Below the pieces are notes generated by a model, which was not told the DNA's origin, searched no databases, and saw only the letters and a program-made list of their open reading frames with translations. A DNA stretch of 19,893 bases from an uncultured Eubacteriales bacterium (lineage in GTDB: Bacteria; Bacillota; Clostridia; Oscillospirales; CAG-272). This document shows positions 1 through 7,248 of the stretch, one piece after another (the stretch's first letter is position 1; the number at the start of each line of letters is the position of its first letter). A program made the translations under genes and the position numbers. The stretch is taken from assembly GCA_910586545.1 (NCBI GenBank), contig CAJUIQ010000031.1, forward strand, positions 1 through 19,893, written 5' to 3'.

Positions 1-2421
1 AAACCGGATCCGGAATTGCAGCTGACAGCAGAGAAATATCTGGATGATAAGTTGATGGCAGGAAACGGCTTTGTATTCGTGCTTGAAGGCGGCGAAGGTC
101 TGCTGGAATGCGGATACCATGTTCATGAGTACAGTTGTTATGAATTGCAGCCGACCTGCGGCAATGAAGAAAATGCTGACCATGCACATACCGACGACTG
201 CTATGAGGAAGTACTGATTTGCAAAGAGCAGGAAGATGCTGATCATACAGAGCATGACCAGAGCTGTTATAGCGCACAAACTACGCTGATTGAAGAGCAG
301 AATGCGTCAAATGGTAAGGTTGTGTTCAGCCCGCTGACCTATACACAGCCCGGAATGTATATTTACACCGTTTATGAGCGTAATGAAGGCCATTATGTCT
401 ATGAATATGACGGCACGCAGTATCGTGTAGCGGTTAAGGTATTTATCAATGACCGTAATGAGCTGGAAAGAAAAGTAACGATTTTACGCGACGGTGAAGA
501 GGTAGAAAGTATCAGATTTGATAACTATACCAAACCGATTCCGGAAGTACAGTTGACCGCAGAGAAGTATCTGGACGGCGAACTGATGGCAGGAGATGGC
601 TTTGTATTCGTACTTGAAGGCGGCGAAGGACTGCTGAATTGCGACAAGAACCATACGCATGACCAGAGCTGTTATAACGCGCCTGCTGCGCTGGTTGAGA
701 AGCAGAGTGCGTCAAATGGTAGTATTGTGTTCAGTCCGCTGGCCTTTATGGATCCGGGATTCTACATTTACAATGTTTATGAACGCAATGAAGGAAATTA
801 TGTTTATAAATATGATGATGCCCTATATCGTGTAGCGATTGAAGTATTTATAAATGAAAACAAAGATTTAGAGCCAAAGATTACTATTACGCGTAACGGT
901 GAAGAGGTAGAAAATATCAGATTTGATAACTATACCAAACCGGATCCGGAAGTGCAGTTAACAGCGGAAAAGTATCTGGATGGCAAGCTGCTGGAAGGAG
1001 AAGGCTTTGTATTCGTGCTTGAGGGCGGCGAAGGTGTGTTGCGTTGTGACAAGGGTCATACAGCGCATGACCAAAGCTGCTATAACGCACCTGCTACACT
1101 GATTGAAGAACAGAATGCGTTGAATGGTAATATTGTGTTCGGTACGCAGACCTTTACGCATCCGGGATTCTACATTTACAATGTTTATGAACGCGATGAA
1201 GGAAATTATGTTTATAAGTATGATAACGCCTTGTATCGTGTAGCAATTGAAGTATTTGTAAATGCAAACAACGATTTAGATAAAAAGATTACTATTATGC
1301 GTAACGGCGATCCGGTAGAAAATATCAGATTTGATAACTATACCAAACCGGATCCGGAAGTGCAGTTGACAGCAGAAAAGTATTTGGACGGCGAACTGCT
1401 GGAAGGAGAAGGCTTTGTATTCGTGCTTGAGGGCGGCGAAGGCCTGCTTGACTGCGGATATCATGTTCATGATGACAGCTGTTATGAATTGCAGCCGACT
1501 TGCGGTATGGAAGAAGATGCGGATCATACACATACCGACGATTGTTATGAGGAAGCGCTGATTTGCGGCGAGGAAGAAAGCGCTGACCATACAGAGCATA
1601 ATCAAAGCTGCTATATCGCGCGTGATGTGCTGATTGAAGAGCAGAATGCTTCAGATGGTAACATTACATTCAGTTCACTGTCGTTTAAACAACCGGGAAT
1701 TTATATTTACAATGTTTATGAACGCAATGAAGGAAATTATGTTTATAAATATGATAATGCCCTGTATCGTGTAGAAATTGAAGTGTTTGTAAATGCAAAC
1801 AACGATTTAGATACAAAGGTAACGGTTACATGCGATGGTGAAGAGGTAGAAAATATCAGATTTGATAACTATACCAACCCGAATCCGGAAGTACAGTTGA
1901 CCGCAGAGAAGTATCTTGATGGCAAACTGATGTCAGGGGACGGCTTCCTGTTCCTGCTTGAGGGCGGCGAAGGTCTGCTGGATTGCGGATATCATGTTCA
2001 TGATGACAGCTGTTATGAATTGCAGCCGGCTTGCGGCATGGAAGAAGATGCTGATCATACGCATACCGACGATTGCTATGAGGAAGTACAGATTTGCGGA
2101 GAAAAAGAAAGCGCTGACCATACAGAGCATAATCAGACCTGTTATAATGTAAATATTACATTGTCTGAGGAACAGAATGCATCAAATGGTAATATTGTGT
2201 TTAATCCGCTGATCTTTACACATCCAGGAACATATTTTTACAGAGTTTATGAGCGCAATGAAGGAAATGCTTCTTATCAATATGATGATACTCTGTATTG
2301 TGTAGCGATTGAGGTGTTTATCAACGAAGACAATATGTTGGATAAAAAGGTAACGATTACATGTGAGGGTGACCCGGTAGAGAATATCAGATTTGATAAC
2401 TATACCAATCCGATTCCAACC
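1..2421 (+). repeat. Five in-frame tandem repeats (531, 405, 408, 531 and about 530 bp)
   Basis: Repeat boundaries, taken at the codon before CAGTTGAC or CAGTTAAC, fall at 16, 547, 952, 1360 and 1891. The two short units (547-951 and 952-1359) have one Cys/His module. The long units have three, which accounts for the length difference of about 125 bp. Units share long identical DNA blocks: the stretch beginning CTGCTGGAAGGAGAAGG in units 3 and 4 is identical over about 45 bp. Such homology should allow copy number to change by recombination. Confidence 0.9.
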
Positions 2422-2568
2422 GATCCCGACAATCCAACTGATCTTGGTAATCCGGGAACTGGGGATGGCTTCAAACTGTATCTGTGGTTATTGCTAATAG
2501 GTATTTCCGGTATTGCTGCGACACTGAAAGTATCTAGACGGCGATACAAAGTAAAACAAAAAAGATAA
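1..2568 (+). CDS. Sortase-anchored repeat surface protein (pilin-isopeptide/FctA-like repeats), 5' end outside window
   Basis: The frame is open from base 1 (K-P-D-P-E), so the gene starts upstream; a TTG at 16 lies inside the first repeat and is not a real start. 855 residues are visible. Five tandem repeats begin near residues 6, 183, 318, 454 and 631. Each starts with LTAEKYLDG, has a central YIYNVYERNEG strand and ends with IRFDNYT. This resembles the Spy0128/FctA pilin isopeptide-linkage family; the Lys of AEKYL, the Glu of YERNEG and the Asn of FDNYT are candidate isopeptide residues (inference). Each repeat holds one or three Cys/His modules. The C-terminus has a Pro/Asp-rich linker, a sorting-like NPGTGD motif (residues 817-822), a hydrophobic helix (about 825-845) and a basic tail, SRRRYKVKQKR. 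It is expected to be covalently attached to the cell wall as an adhesin or stalk. No sortase gene is in the window. Confidence 0.85.
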   Translation, partial: KPDPELQLTAEKYLDDKLMAGNGFVFVLEGGEGLLECGYHVHEYSCYELQPTCGNEENADHAHTDDCYEEVLICKEQEDADHTEHDQSCYSAQTTLIEEQNASNGKVVFSPLTYTQPGMYIYTVYERNEGHYVYEYDGTQYRVAVKVFINDRNELERKVTILRDGEEVESIRFDNYTKPIPEVQLTAEKYLDGELMAGDGFVFVLEGGEGLLNCDKNHTHDQSCYNAPAALVEKQSASNGSIVFSPLAFMDPGFYIYNVYERNEGNYVYKYDDALYRVAIEVFINENKDLEPKITITRNGEEVENIRFDNYTKPDPEVQLTAEKYLDGKLLEGEGFVFVLEGGEGVLRCDKGHTAHDQSCYNAPATLIEEQNALNGNIVFGTQTFTHPGFYIYNVYERDEGNYVYKYDNALYRVAIEVFVNANNDLDKKITIMRNGDPVENIRFDNYTKPDPEVQLTAEKYLDGELLEGEGFVFVLEGGEGLLDCGYHVHDDSCYELQPTCGMEEDADHTHTDDCYEEALICGEEESADHTEHNQSCYIARDVLIEEQNASDGNITFSSLSFKQPGIYIYNVYERNEGNYVYKYDNALYRVEIEVFVNANNDLDTKVTVTCDGEEVENIRFDNYTNPNPEVQLTAEKYLDGKLMSGDGFLFLLEGGEGLLDCGYHVHDDSCYELQPACGMEEDADHTHTDDCYEEVQICGEKESADHTEHNQTCYNVNITLSEEQNASNGNIVFNPLIFTHPGTYFYRVYERNEGNASYQYDDTLYCVAIEVFINEDNMLDKKVTITCEGDPVENIRFDNYTNPIPTDPDNPTDLGNPGTGDGFKLYLWLLLIGISGIAATLKVSRRRYKVKQKR

Positions 2569-2578
2569 GATAAGCCCT

Positions 2579-2620
2579 GGCGGCGTGGCAGGTGGATTGA
2601 TTCCATCGGCTGCGCCGCTT
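2579..2620 (+). terminator. Long GC-rich hairpin after the surface protein gene, possible weak terminator
   Basis: GGCGGCGTGGC (2579-2589) can pair over 11 positions, including G-U pairs, with 2609-2619, and a small TGGA/TCCA stem sits in the loop. Only three T residues follow, so it is a poor intrinsic terminator by sequence. It lies 11 bp after the stop codon of the surface protein gene. The rest of 2569-2724 shows nothing I can call a gene. Confidence 0.4.
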
Positions 2621-2724
2621 TGTATGTAAAAGGAGCTGCTGCGTGACGTTCCAAAGCAGATAACGAAAAGCGAGGAAGCGCTGACAGTAGAAAAACCGTT
2701 GGAATAAACAATCTGCTTATACAC

Positions 2725-2759
2725 AAAAAAAGACGGTACAGTCTTTCGACTGTACCGTC
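2725..2759 (-). terminator. Rho-independent terminator of the acyl ligase-ACP-glycosyltransferase-PPTase unit
   Basis: GACGGTACAGTC (2732-2743) and GACTGTACCGTC (2748-2759) form a perfect 12-bp stem with a TTTC loop. On the minus strand the stem is followed by seven U residues (A-run at 2725-2731 on the plus strand). It lies 37 bp beyond the PPTase stop codon, and the plus strand lacks a U-run, so it ends the leftward transcript. Confidence 0.9.
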
Positions 2760-2796
2760 CAGGTTACATAAAGTTTGGGTTAAGCATTTCTTTCTA

Positions 2797-3393
2797 CTAA
2801 TTATAAGCAATAGAAAGAAAATATATCTGCTTTTCCAGATTCAAGCGAAAGCTGGAAAGTTTGGCATCCGTTGTCGTTTTTGTAAAAAAGCCTTCGCCGG
2901 TGAACTTTCCTAACGCCTCTTGTCTAGTCCAGCTGTGATAAAAATCTTCGATGCTGGTAGGAACGGATGTTGTATGCAGATAGCGCTTTGTAATTTTTGA
3001 AAGACGGGCCAAATCGGCGCCAAAATCCACTTTCTCAATATCAATCCCTATATTACCCGAGACTTCCGGTAGAAAAAGTATACCGTTTGTCCATTCCCAT
3101 ACTGTGCAATCCGGGGCACACGGGTATAATTCCATTTTTAAAAAGGCGTCTCCGGTTTCACATGAAAAGGGAAATTCCGCACTCATTGCACAGCAGCAAA
3201 GCGCATCACTATGGGAGATAGAAAAATGGAAGGGGGCATCCACGGCGTAGGGTTTTCCTTCATTTGTTTTAGAAAATATATAGGCTTTAGGATCCAGTCC
3301 AAAACAGTGGAGAAGTGTGTTTCGCAGACGGATGCCAGCAGCATGCTGGGCGGCATACTGGTTTTCACACAACGCAAATGCTACTGCAGCCAT
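2797..3393 (-). CDS. Sfp-type 4'-phosphopantetheinyl transferase
   Basis: This 198-residue enzyme is expected to transfer phosphopantetheine from coenzyme A to the serine of a carrier protein, most simply the ACP encoded two genes upstream. Family signatures are visible: FSISHSD (substrate/CoA motif, about residue 57), IGIDIEKVDF with the Mg2+-binding Asp and Glu (about residue 114), and WTRQEALGKFTGEGF with the conserved Glu and Lys (about residue 155). Between the first two motifs lies a Cys/aromatic-rich stretch of about 40 residues, where Sfp-type enzymes normally have only about ten. The C-terminus is short compared with the roughly 225-residue Sfp. The ATG at 3393 has GGAGGG immediately upstream. 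It is the last gene of the unit, 11 bp after the glycosyltransferase. Confidence 0.88.
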   Translation of the reverse strand: MAAVAFALCENQYAAQHAAGIRLRNTLLHCFGLDPKAYIFSKTNEGKPYAVDAPFHFSISHSDALCCCAMSAEFPFSCETGDAFLKMELYPCAPDCTVWEWTNGILFLPEVSGNIGIDIEKVDFGADLARLSKITKRYLHTTSVPTSIEDFYHSWTRQEALGKFTGEGFFTKTTTDAKLSSFRLNLEKQIYFLSIAYN

Positions 3394-3404
3394 ATGCCCT
3401 CCTT

Positions 3405-4193
3405 TTATTTTGTAGTTTTTTTGTTTTTAAGCTTACGTTTATAGGATTTTGTTCCAAAATAAAATTTGGGAAGCTGCATCATTCTTTTGATGCGCCAGGG
3501 TTCGCAGCAAAGACGGTAAAACCATTCCAGCCCCAGTTTAATAAAGATTTTCGGAGCGCGTTTTGTATTCCCGGAGTAAATATCCAGGCTCCCACCTAGG
3601 CCTAAAAACAGCTTGACGCCGGGCATGCGATCACGATTTTCCCAAATCCATTTTTCCTGAAGCGGAGCTCCCAAGCATACGAACAAGATGGAAGCACCGG
3701 AGGCATTGACTGCCTCAATGGTTTTATCGTTTTCAGGGCCTTCTTTTTTACAGTAACCGTCTTGGGTACCGATAATATTAAGGCCAGGATATTTTTTTTC
3801 CATCATATTTTTGCACTGGTCTGCTACTGATTGTCCGGCTTCGCATCGGGAAGCGTCCTTTCCCCCAAAGAGGAATACAGGATAGTTTTCTTTTGCGGCC
3901 AATTGCAAAACCCGTTCGCCAAGGACGACTCCTGCTACCTTTTCACGCAGAGGGGTACCCAATATTTTTGCAGCTTTGATTACGCCTACTCCATCGGGTA
4001 CAATCAATTCTGCAGAGTTGATAATAGAGTAATAGGACGGGTTGTCAATACAAAGCTGCACAATTTCAGCGTTTGGCGTATATACAGCGGTGGGGATATC
4101 GTTTCGAAGCTGCTCACTTATGTAGTCTACGGCGCCTTCCAGTGTTACATTGCAAACCTGCACGCCGCGGATATCGATTTTTTCAAGTTTCAT
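3405..4193 (-). CDS. WecG/TagA/CpsF family glycosyltransferase (GT26)
   Basis: The protein has 262 residues, normal for the family. It contains the family signatures YTPNAEIVQL (about residues 38-47) and PDGVGV (about 70-75), which hold the conserved Thr and Asp of TagA-type enzymes. The Rossmann-like core is LFGG-KDAS followed by ILFVCLGAPLQEKWIWENR and LFLGLGGSLDIYSG. The C-terminal RAPKIFIKLGLEWFYRL motif precedes a very basic tail (RIKRMM through KRKLKNKKTTK) of the kind thought to tether TagA to the membrane. Characterised members add N-acetylmannosamine or a related UDP-sugar to an undecaprenyl-linked GlcNAc during wall teichoic acid, enterobacterial common antigen or capsule synthesis. 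The exact sugar and acceptor here are unknown. The neighbouring acyl-activation genes suggest a lipid-modified glycan or glycolipid (inference). Confidence 0.9.
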   Translation of the reverse strand: MKLEKIDIRGVQVCNVTLEGAVDYISEQLRNDIPTAVYTPNAEIVQLCIDNPSYYSIINSAELIVPDGVGVIKAAKILGTPLREKVAGVVLGERVLQLAAKENYPVFLFGGKDASRCEAGQSVADQCKNMMEKKYPGLNIIGTQDGYCKKEGPENDKTIEAVNASGASILFVCLGAPLQEKWIWENRDRMPGVKLFLGLGGSLDIYSGNTKRAPKIFIKLGLEWFYRLCCEPWRIKRMMQLPKFYFGTKSYKRKLKNKKTTK

Positions 4194-4218
4194 GGCTACT
4201 CCATTTTCACATAAGAAT

Positions 4219-4261
4219 GGCTTCAGATGCTTGTGTAAACAGCTCTGAAGCCTCTTTTTTT
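4219..4261 (+). terminator. Terminator-like hairpin between ACP and glycosyltransferase genes, facing against the operon
   Basis: GGCTTCAGA (4219-4227) pairs perfectly with TCTGAAGCC (4244-4252), followed on the plus strand by TCTTTTTTT. Read on the minus strand, the direction of the flanking genes, the stem is preceded by A residues and followed by no U-run. It therefore looks like a stop for antisense transcription, or a structural or processing element in the operon mRNA. Confidence 0.55.
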
Positions 4262-4270
4262 ATCAGGCTA

Positions 4271-4498
4271 TTATTTTGCTGCCGCTTCCATAAAGGCAAC
4301 AACATCTCCCACAGTGACGAGTTTGTGCACATCATCATCGCTGATCATAATATCAAACCGGTCTTCGCAAAGAAGCAACAGATCAGCAAGCTCTAGAGAA
4401 TTGATTCCCAGATCGTTTACCAACTCAGCGTCCATAGAGATATCCTCTCCATTTACACTCAATTCATTTACCAGAATTTCCTTTAGTTTTTCAAACAT
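4271..4498 (-). CDS. Acyl carrier protein
   Basis: This is a 75-residue acidic protein with the acyl carrier fold signature DLGINSLELADLLLLCEDRF. Ser34 in G-I-N-S-L is the expected phosphopantetheine attachment site; the usual DSL is NSL here, seen in some specialised carrier proteins. The helix III/IV pattern (ISDDDVHKLVTVGDVVAFM) is typical. The ATG at 4498 has a GGAGA site about 8 bases upstream. It lies 25 bp after the acyl ligase and 77 bp before the glycosyltransferase. No fatty-acid synthase genes flank it, so it is more likely a dedicated carrier charged by the adjacent ligase than the housekeeping AcpP (inference). Confidence 0.93.
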   Translation of the reverse strand: MFEKLKEILVNELSVNGEDISMDAELVNDLGINSLELADLLLLCEDRFDIMISDDDVHKLVTVGDVVAFMEAAAK

Positions 4499-4523
4499 CT
4501 TATCTTCTCCATTTACTATGTGG

Positions 4524-6230
4524 TTATTTTACCAGAAAACGCTTGATTTTCTTGGATAAAGTCTTTTCAAAGTCTTCATGACGCACTTCAAACCGGTTAA
4601 TGTGCTTGTAAGGGGGAAGGGTACGGTTAATCTGCGCAATGGCTTCTTTTAGAATAAAGCTGACAGCGGTATCTGTCGTGCCTTCTCCAAGCACCTCATA
4701 ATTTGGCACGATGACAGCGGTGATTACCACCTCTCCGGAGGCTTCCTCGCGTCCAATTACAACACACTCCCGCACACCGGAAACCCGATTGAGCTTTTCT
4801 TCCAGTTCTTCGGGATATACGTTTTTTCCGTTAGAGGCAATGATTACATTTTTCAGTCTTCCGGTGATAGTTATATATCCATTTTTATCCATGGTACCCA
4901 CATCGCCTGTGCGGAACCATCCGTCGTCTGTGAAAACAGCGCGATTGGCTTCTTCATTTTTGTAATAGCCAAGCATGACGTTGTCTCCTTTGACCAAAAT
5001 CTCTCCCTCTCCGTTTGTGCTTTCCGGCAGGGGATCGATTTTTACCTGGCAGTTCAGCACCGGCTGGCCTACCGTATTGAATTTTACTTTACCAGCCCTG
5101 TTTACTGCTACTAGAGGAGCACATTCCGTGATTCCGTAGCCTTGCAGAACGGTTATACCAAAGGAATAAAAGTCACGAATGATTTTGGGATCAATAGGAG
5201 CGCCCCCCACAACAATACATTTTAGATTGCCGCCGAAAGCGGCAGTAATTTGAGAGAACATTTTCGGGCGCATATCTATGCCCATTTTCAGCATGGAATC
5301 ACTGAGGGCCATTGCTGCCCGTACTTTTCTGACCATACCTTTGCGGCGCAGTTCTTCCCAGATCCGCTTGTGGACTGTTTCTAAAAACAGAGGAACCAGG
5401 ATTAGCATGGTAGGTTTGAAATCTTTAAAATTGCGGGTCGCATAGCGCAGGCCATCGCAGATATAAGAGGTAATGCCTAGATTGGATGCAGCAAACTGCC
5501 CGCAGGTAAGTTCGTAGGTATGATGAATGGGGAGAACAGAAACAAGTGAGTCGTCTCTGTCGTGCTGCATTGCATCACAGGAGGCATTGATTGCGGCAGT
5601 AAGATTTCCATGAGAGAGCATAACACCTTTACTGGTACCAGAAGTGCCCGACGTGAACAAAATAGCGCACATGGATTCCATATCAATTTCGTGATCCAAA
5701 AAGGCAGTGTCTCCTTGGTCTGTTGCTTCCTTTCCTTTGGCTACCACATTTTGAAAGGGCAGTATGTTTGGGACATCTCCACTTCCATCTACTGGGATCA
5801 AATAGTCTAAAAAGGACAAATCTTCCTGAATTGATTGTATTTTGCTATCCATAGCCGCAGTATAAACCAGAGCGCTGCATTCGGCAATTTTCATAAATTC
5901 AACCATTTGATCGCTGTCCAGCTCCCGATCCAGCGGAACAATTACTCCACCGGTAGAAACGGTGGCAATAAAGGTGGCTGTCCAAGCAGGGTGGGTATCG
6001 CCTACCACGGCGATATTTTTTCCATTCAGGCCATACTGGTACAGTCCGGTTCCAAACGCGCACGTTTCTTCCCAGAATTCGTGAAACGTCATTCTTTTTG
6101 TTTCGCCGTTTTCCTTAAAAATGTACAACGCTTTATCGCCGTAGATTTCAGCATTAGACTGTGTCATCTGCCGCAGGTTTTCTACATGCTTAGGAGGTTG
6201 TACAGGCTTTAAATTATTATATGTTTTCAT
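4524..6230 (-). CDS. AMP-forming acyl-CoA/acyl-ACP synthetase (long-chain fatty acid ligase family)
   Basis: This 568-residue member of the adenylate-forming (ANL) superfamily activates a carboxylic acid with ATP and passes it to a thiol. Visible core motifs in order: ILFTSGTSGTSKGV, the ATP-binding P-loop (about residue 190); GYGITECAP (about 360); GDVGTMDKNGY then GRLKNVI (about 445-460); GKNVYPEELE; and a C-terminal KKIKRF that supplies the adenylation lysine. Length and the N-terminal region resemble FadD-like long-chain ligases. An ACP gene directly downstream and a PPTase in the same unit suggest the acceptor may be the ACP phosphopantetheine and not free CoA (inference). The start at 6230 is the first gene position after a consensus promoter. 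The ribosome site is modest: GGAG lies about 14 bases upstream and GGATG is nearer. Confidence 0.92.
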   Translation of the reverse strand: MKTYNNLKPVQPPKHVENLRQMTQSNAEIYGDKALYIFKENGETKRMTFHEFWEETCAFGTGLYQYGLNGKNIAVVGDTHPAWTATFIATVSTGGVIVPLDRELDSDQMVEFMKIAECSALVYTAAMDSKIQSIQEDLSFLDYLIPVDGSGDVPNILPFQNVVAKGKEATDQGDTAFLDHEIDMESMCAILFTSGTSGTSKGVMLSHGNLTAAINASCDAMQHDRDDSLVSVLPIHHTYELTCGQFAASNLGITSYICDGLRYATRNFKDFKPTMLILVPLFLETVHKRIWEELRRKGMVRKVRAAMALSDSMLKMGIDMRPKMFSQITAAFGGNLKCIVVGGAPIDPKIIRDFYSFGITVLQGYGITECAPLVAVNRAGKVKFNTVGQPVLNCQVKIDPLPESTNGEGEILVKGDNVMLGYYKNEEANRAVFTDDGWFRTGDVGTMDKNGYITITGRLKNVIIASNGKNVYPEELEEKLNRVSGVRECVVIGREEASGEVVITAVIVPNYEVLGEGTTDTAVSFILKEAIAQINRTLPPYKHINRFEVRHEDFEKTLSKKIKRFLVK

Positions 6231-6245
6231 TTTTCATCCATTTCT

Positions 6246-6284
6246 CCGGATATCCGGGGCGAATAGGTGTGTACATTGCGTACA
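6246..6284 (-). promoter_or_regulatory. Two palindromes in the leader of the acyl ligase operon, candidate operators
   Basis: CCGGATATCCGG (6246-6257) is a perfect 12-bp palindrome. TGTAC-N5-GTACA (6270-6284) is an interrupted palindrome located about 15-29 bases after the predicted start of transcription (near 6299). Placement just downstream of a strong promoter is typical of repressor sites. No regulator gene of an obvious matching family is in the unit. Confidence 0.4.
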
Positions 6285-6305
6285 AATATCACATTTATTA
6301 GTATT

Positions 6306-6334
6306 ATTATAGTTATCTGTGTATTTTATGTCAA
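6306..6334 (-). promoter_or_regulatory. Sigma-A type promoter of the acyl ligase operon
   Basis: On the minus strand: TTGACA (6334-6329), a 17-base spacer, and TATAAT (6311-6306). Both hexamers match the consensus exactly with ideal spacing. Transcription should begin near 6299, giving a leader of about 70 bases before the acyl ligase. Confidence 0.85.
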
Positions 6335-6365
6335 GTCCCTGCGAGAAATTTCTGCGTAAGTCGCC

Positions 6366-6394
6366 TTGACACGCGGGAAGATGCCATGTAAAAT
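6366..6394 (+). promoter_or_regulatory. Sigma-A type promoter of the GNAT gene
   Basis: TTGACA (6366-6371), a 17-base spacer and TAAAAT (6389-6394). It diverges from the acyl ligase promoter, with the two -35 boxes about 31 bp apart. The predicted start near 6401 leaves the GTG at 6412 almost no leader, supporting the ATG at 6439 as the true start. Confidence 0.75.
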
Positions 6395-6438
6395 GGCAGG
6401 TGTAAGTATGTGTGAAATATATTCTGATTGGAGAAAAT

Positions 6439-7230
6439 ATGGAACCTGTAATAGAATTTCTGCAGTGTCACCAGAGGGCGGATCGCGATAAAATATATAG
6501 GGCCGTGTCTGCGTTATGGACACTCGCTTTTGGAGACAGCGAGGAATATATTTGGCAGTTTTGCCAGGACATGCCCCTGGTAGGCGCAGTTCTCGCCATG
6601 AGCGAAAAATATGTTGCTGGTATGGCGCTGCTTCTGCAGCCGGATGCTGCCCAAAACGCATATTACGGATATAGCGTTTGCACCCATCCAGGTGAGCGAG
6701 GACGAGGAATCTGTAGAAGAATACATGAAAAAATCCGTGCCGTGTGTGAGGAGCGGCGGGCAGGGTATTTTGTTCGCCCGGCAGAGCATGCTCTGATAGA
6801 GCTATATGGCAAGCTTGGATTAAAGACGCTCCAATGGGAAGATGAAAGAATCGTGACCACCGATAAAGTGATTTCTCATACGTTGCTTTCCCCCAAGGCG
6901 TATGCGCAGATTCGTCAGCAGTATTTTGCTTCGAGTGACTTATATGCATGGGATGCGGAGGCGATTCGGTTTATGTGTCAGCAGGGATATACCGCGGCAG
7001 GTTTTTCTTTGGAAGGTACGAGCTGTGCGGCGTTTCTATTGGAGAGAGAACGAATCGTGTGTGAAATATGCGCGCCGGATACGCTTTTGGACCGAGCTGC
7101 AATTTGTGCGGCTTCCGCTTTAGGAGGGCAGGCGATGGTTCGCTTGCCGGGCAATAAACATATGGGATACAGCGCTGTTATGGGATATGGTACCAAAGAA
7201 AATTTCTATTTTAATTTATATATAGAATAG
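6439..7230 (+). CDS. GNAT-family N-acetyltransferase
   Basis: The protein has 263 residues from the ATG at 6439, chosen because GGAGA (6430-6434) is well spaced and the promoter lies just upstream; a GTG at 6412 would add nine residues. The acetyl-CoA binding motif A is visible: YYGYSVCTHPGERGRGICRR, with R-G-x-G-x at about residues 78-85, followed by the helix IHEKIRAVCEER. HALIELYGKLGLK is the usual C-terminal GNAT segment. About 120 further residues follow, with no signature I recognise; they could be a second degenerate acetyltransferase-like half. The substrate is unknown. It ends 18 bp from the convergent kinase gene, and no terminator separates them. Confidence 0.8.
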   Translation: MEPVIEFLQCHQRADRDKIYRAVSALWTLAFGDSEEYIWQFCQDMPLVGAVLAMSEKYVAGMALLLQPDAAQNAYYGYSVCTHPGERGRGICRRIHEKIRAVCEERRAGYFVRPAEHALIELYGKLGLKTLQWEDERIVTTDKVISHTLLSPKAYAQIRQQYFASSDLYAWDAEAIRFMCQQGYTAAGFSLEGTSCAAFLLERERIVCEICAPDTLLDRAAICAASALGGQAMVRLPGNKHMGYSAVMGYGTKENFYFNLYIE

Positions 7231-7248
7231 GAAAAAATATGACGGCTT

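Noticed and set aside
2572..2707. Short in-frame pieces after the surface gene (reading like PGGVAGGLIPSAAPLCM, stop, then KELLRDVPKQITKSEEALTVEKPLE) that might be a gene remnant
   Set aside because: Too short, interrupted by a stop, no start with a ribosome site, and no recognisable family; not enough to call a pseudogene.
2400..2810. Minus-strand open frame of 136 codons across the end of the surface gene and the following spacer
   Set aside because: It overlaps the well-supported surface gene and the minus-strand terminator, has no ribosome site, and its composition looks like a shadow frame.
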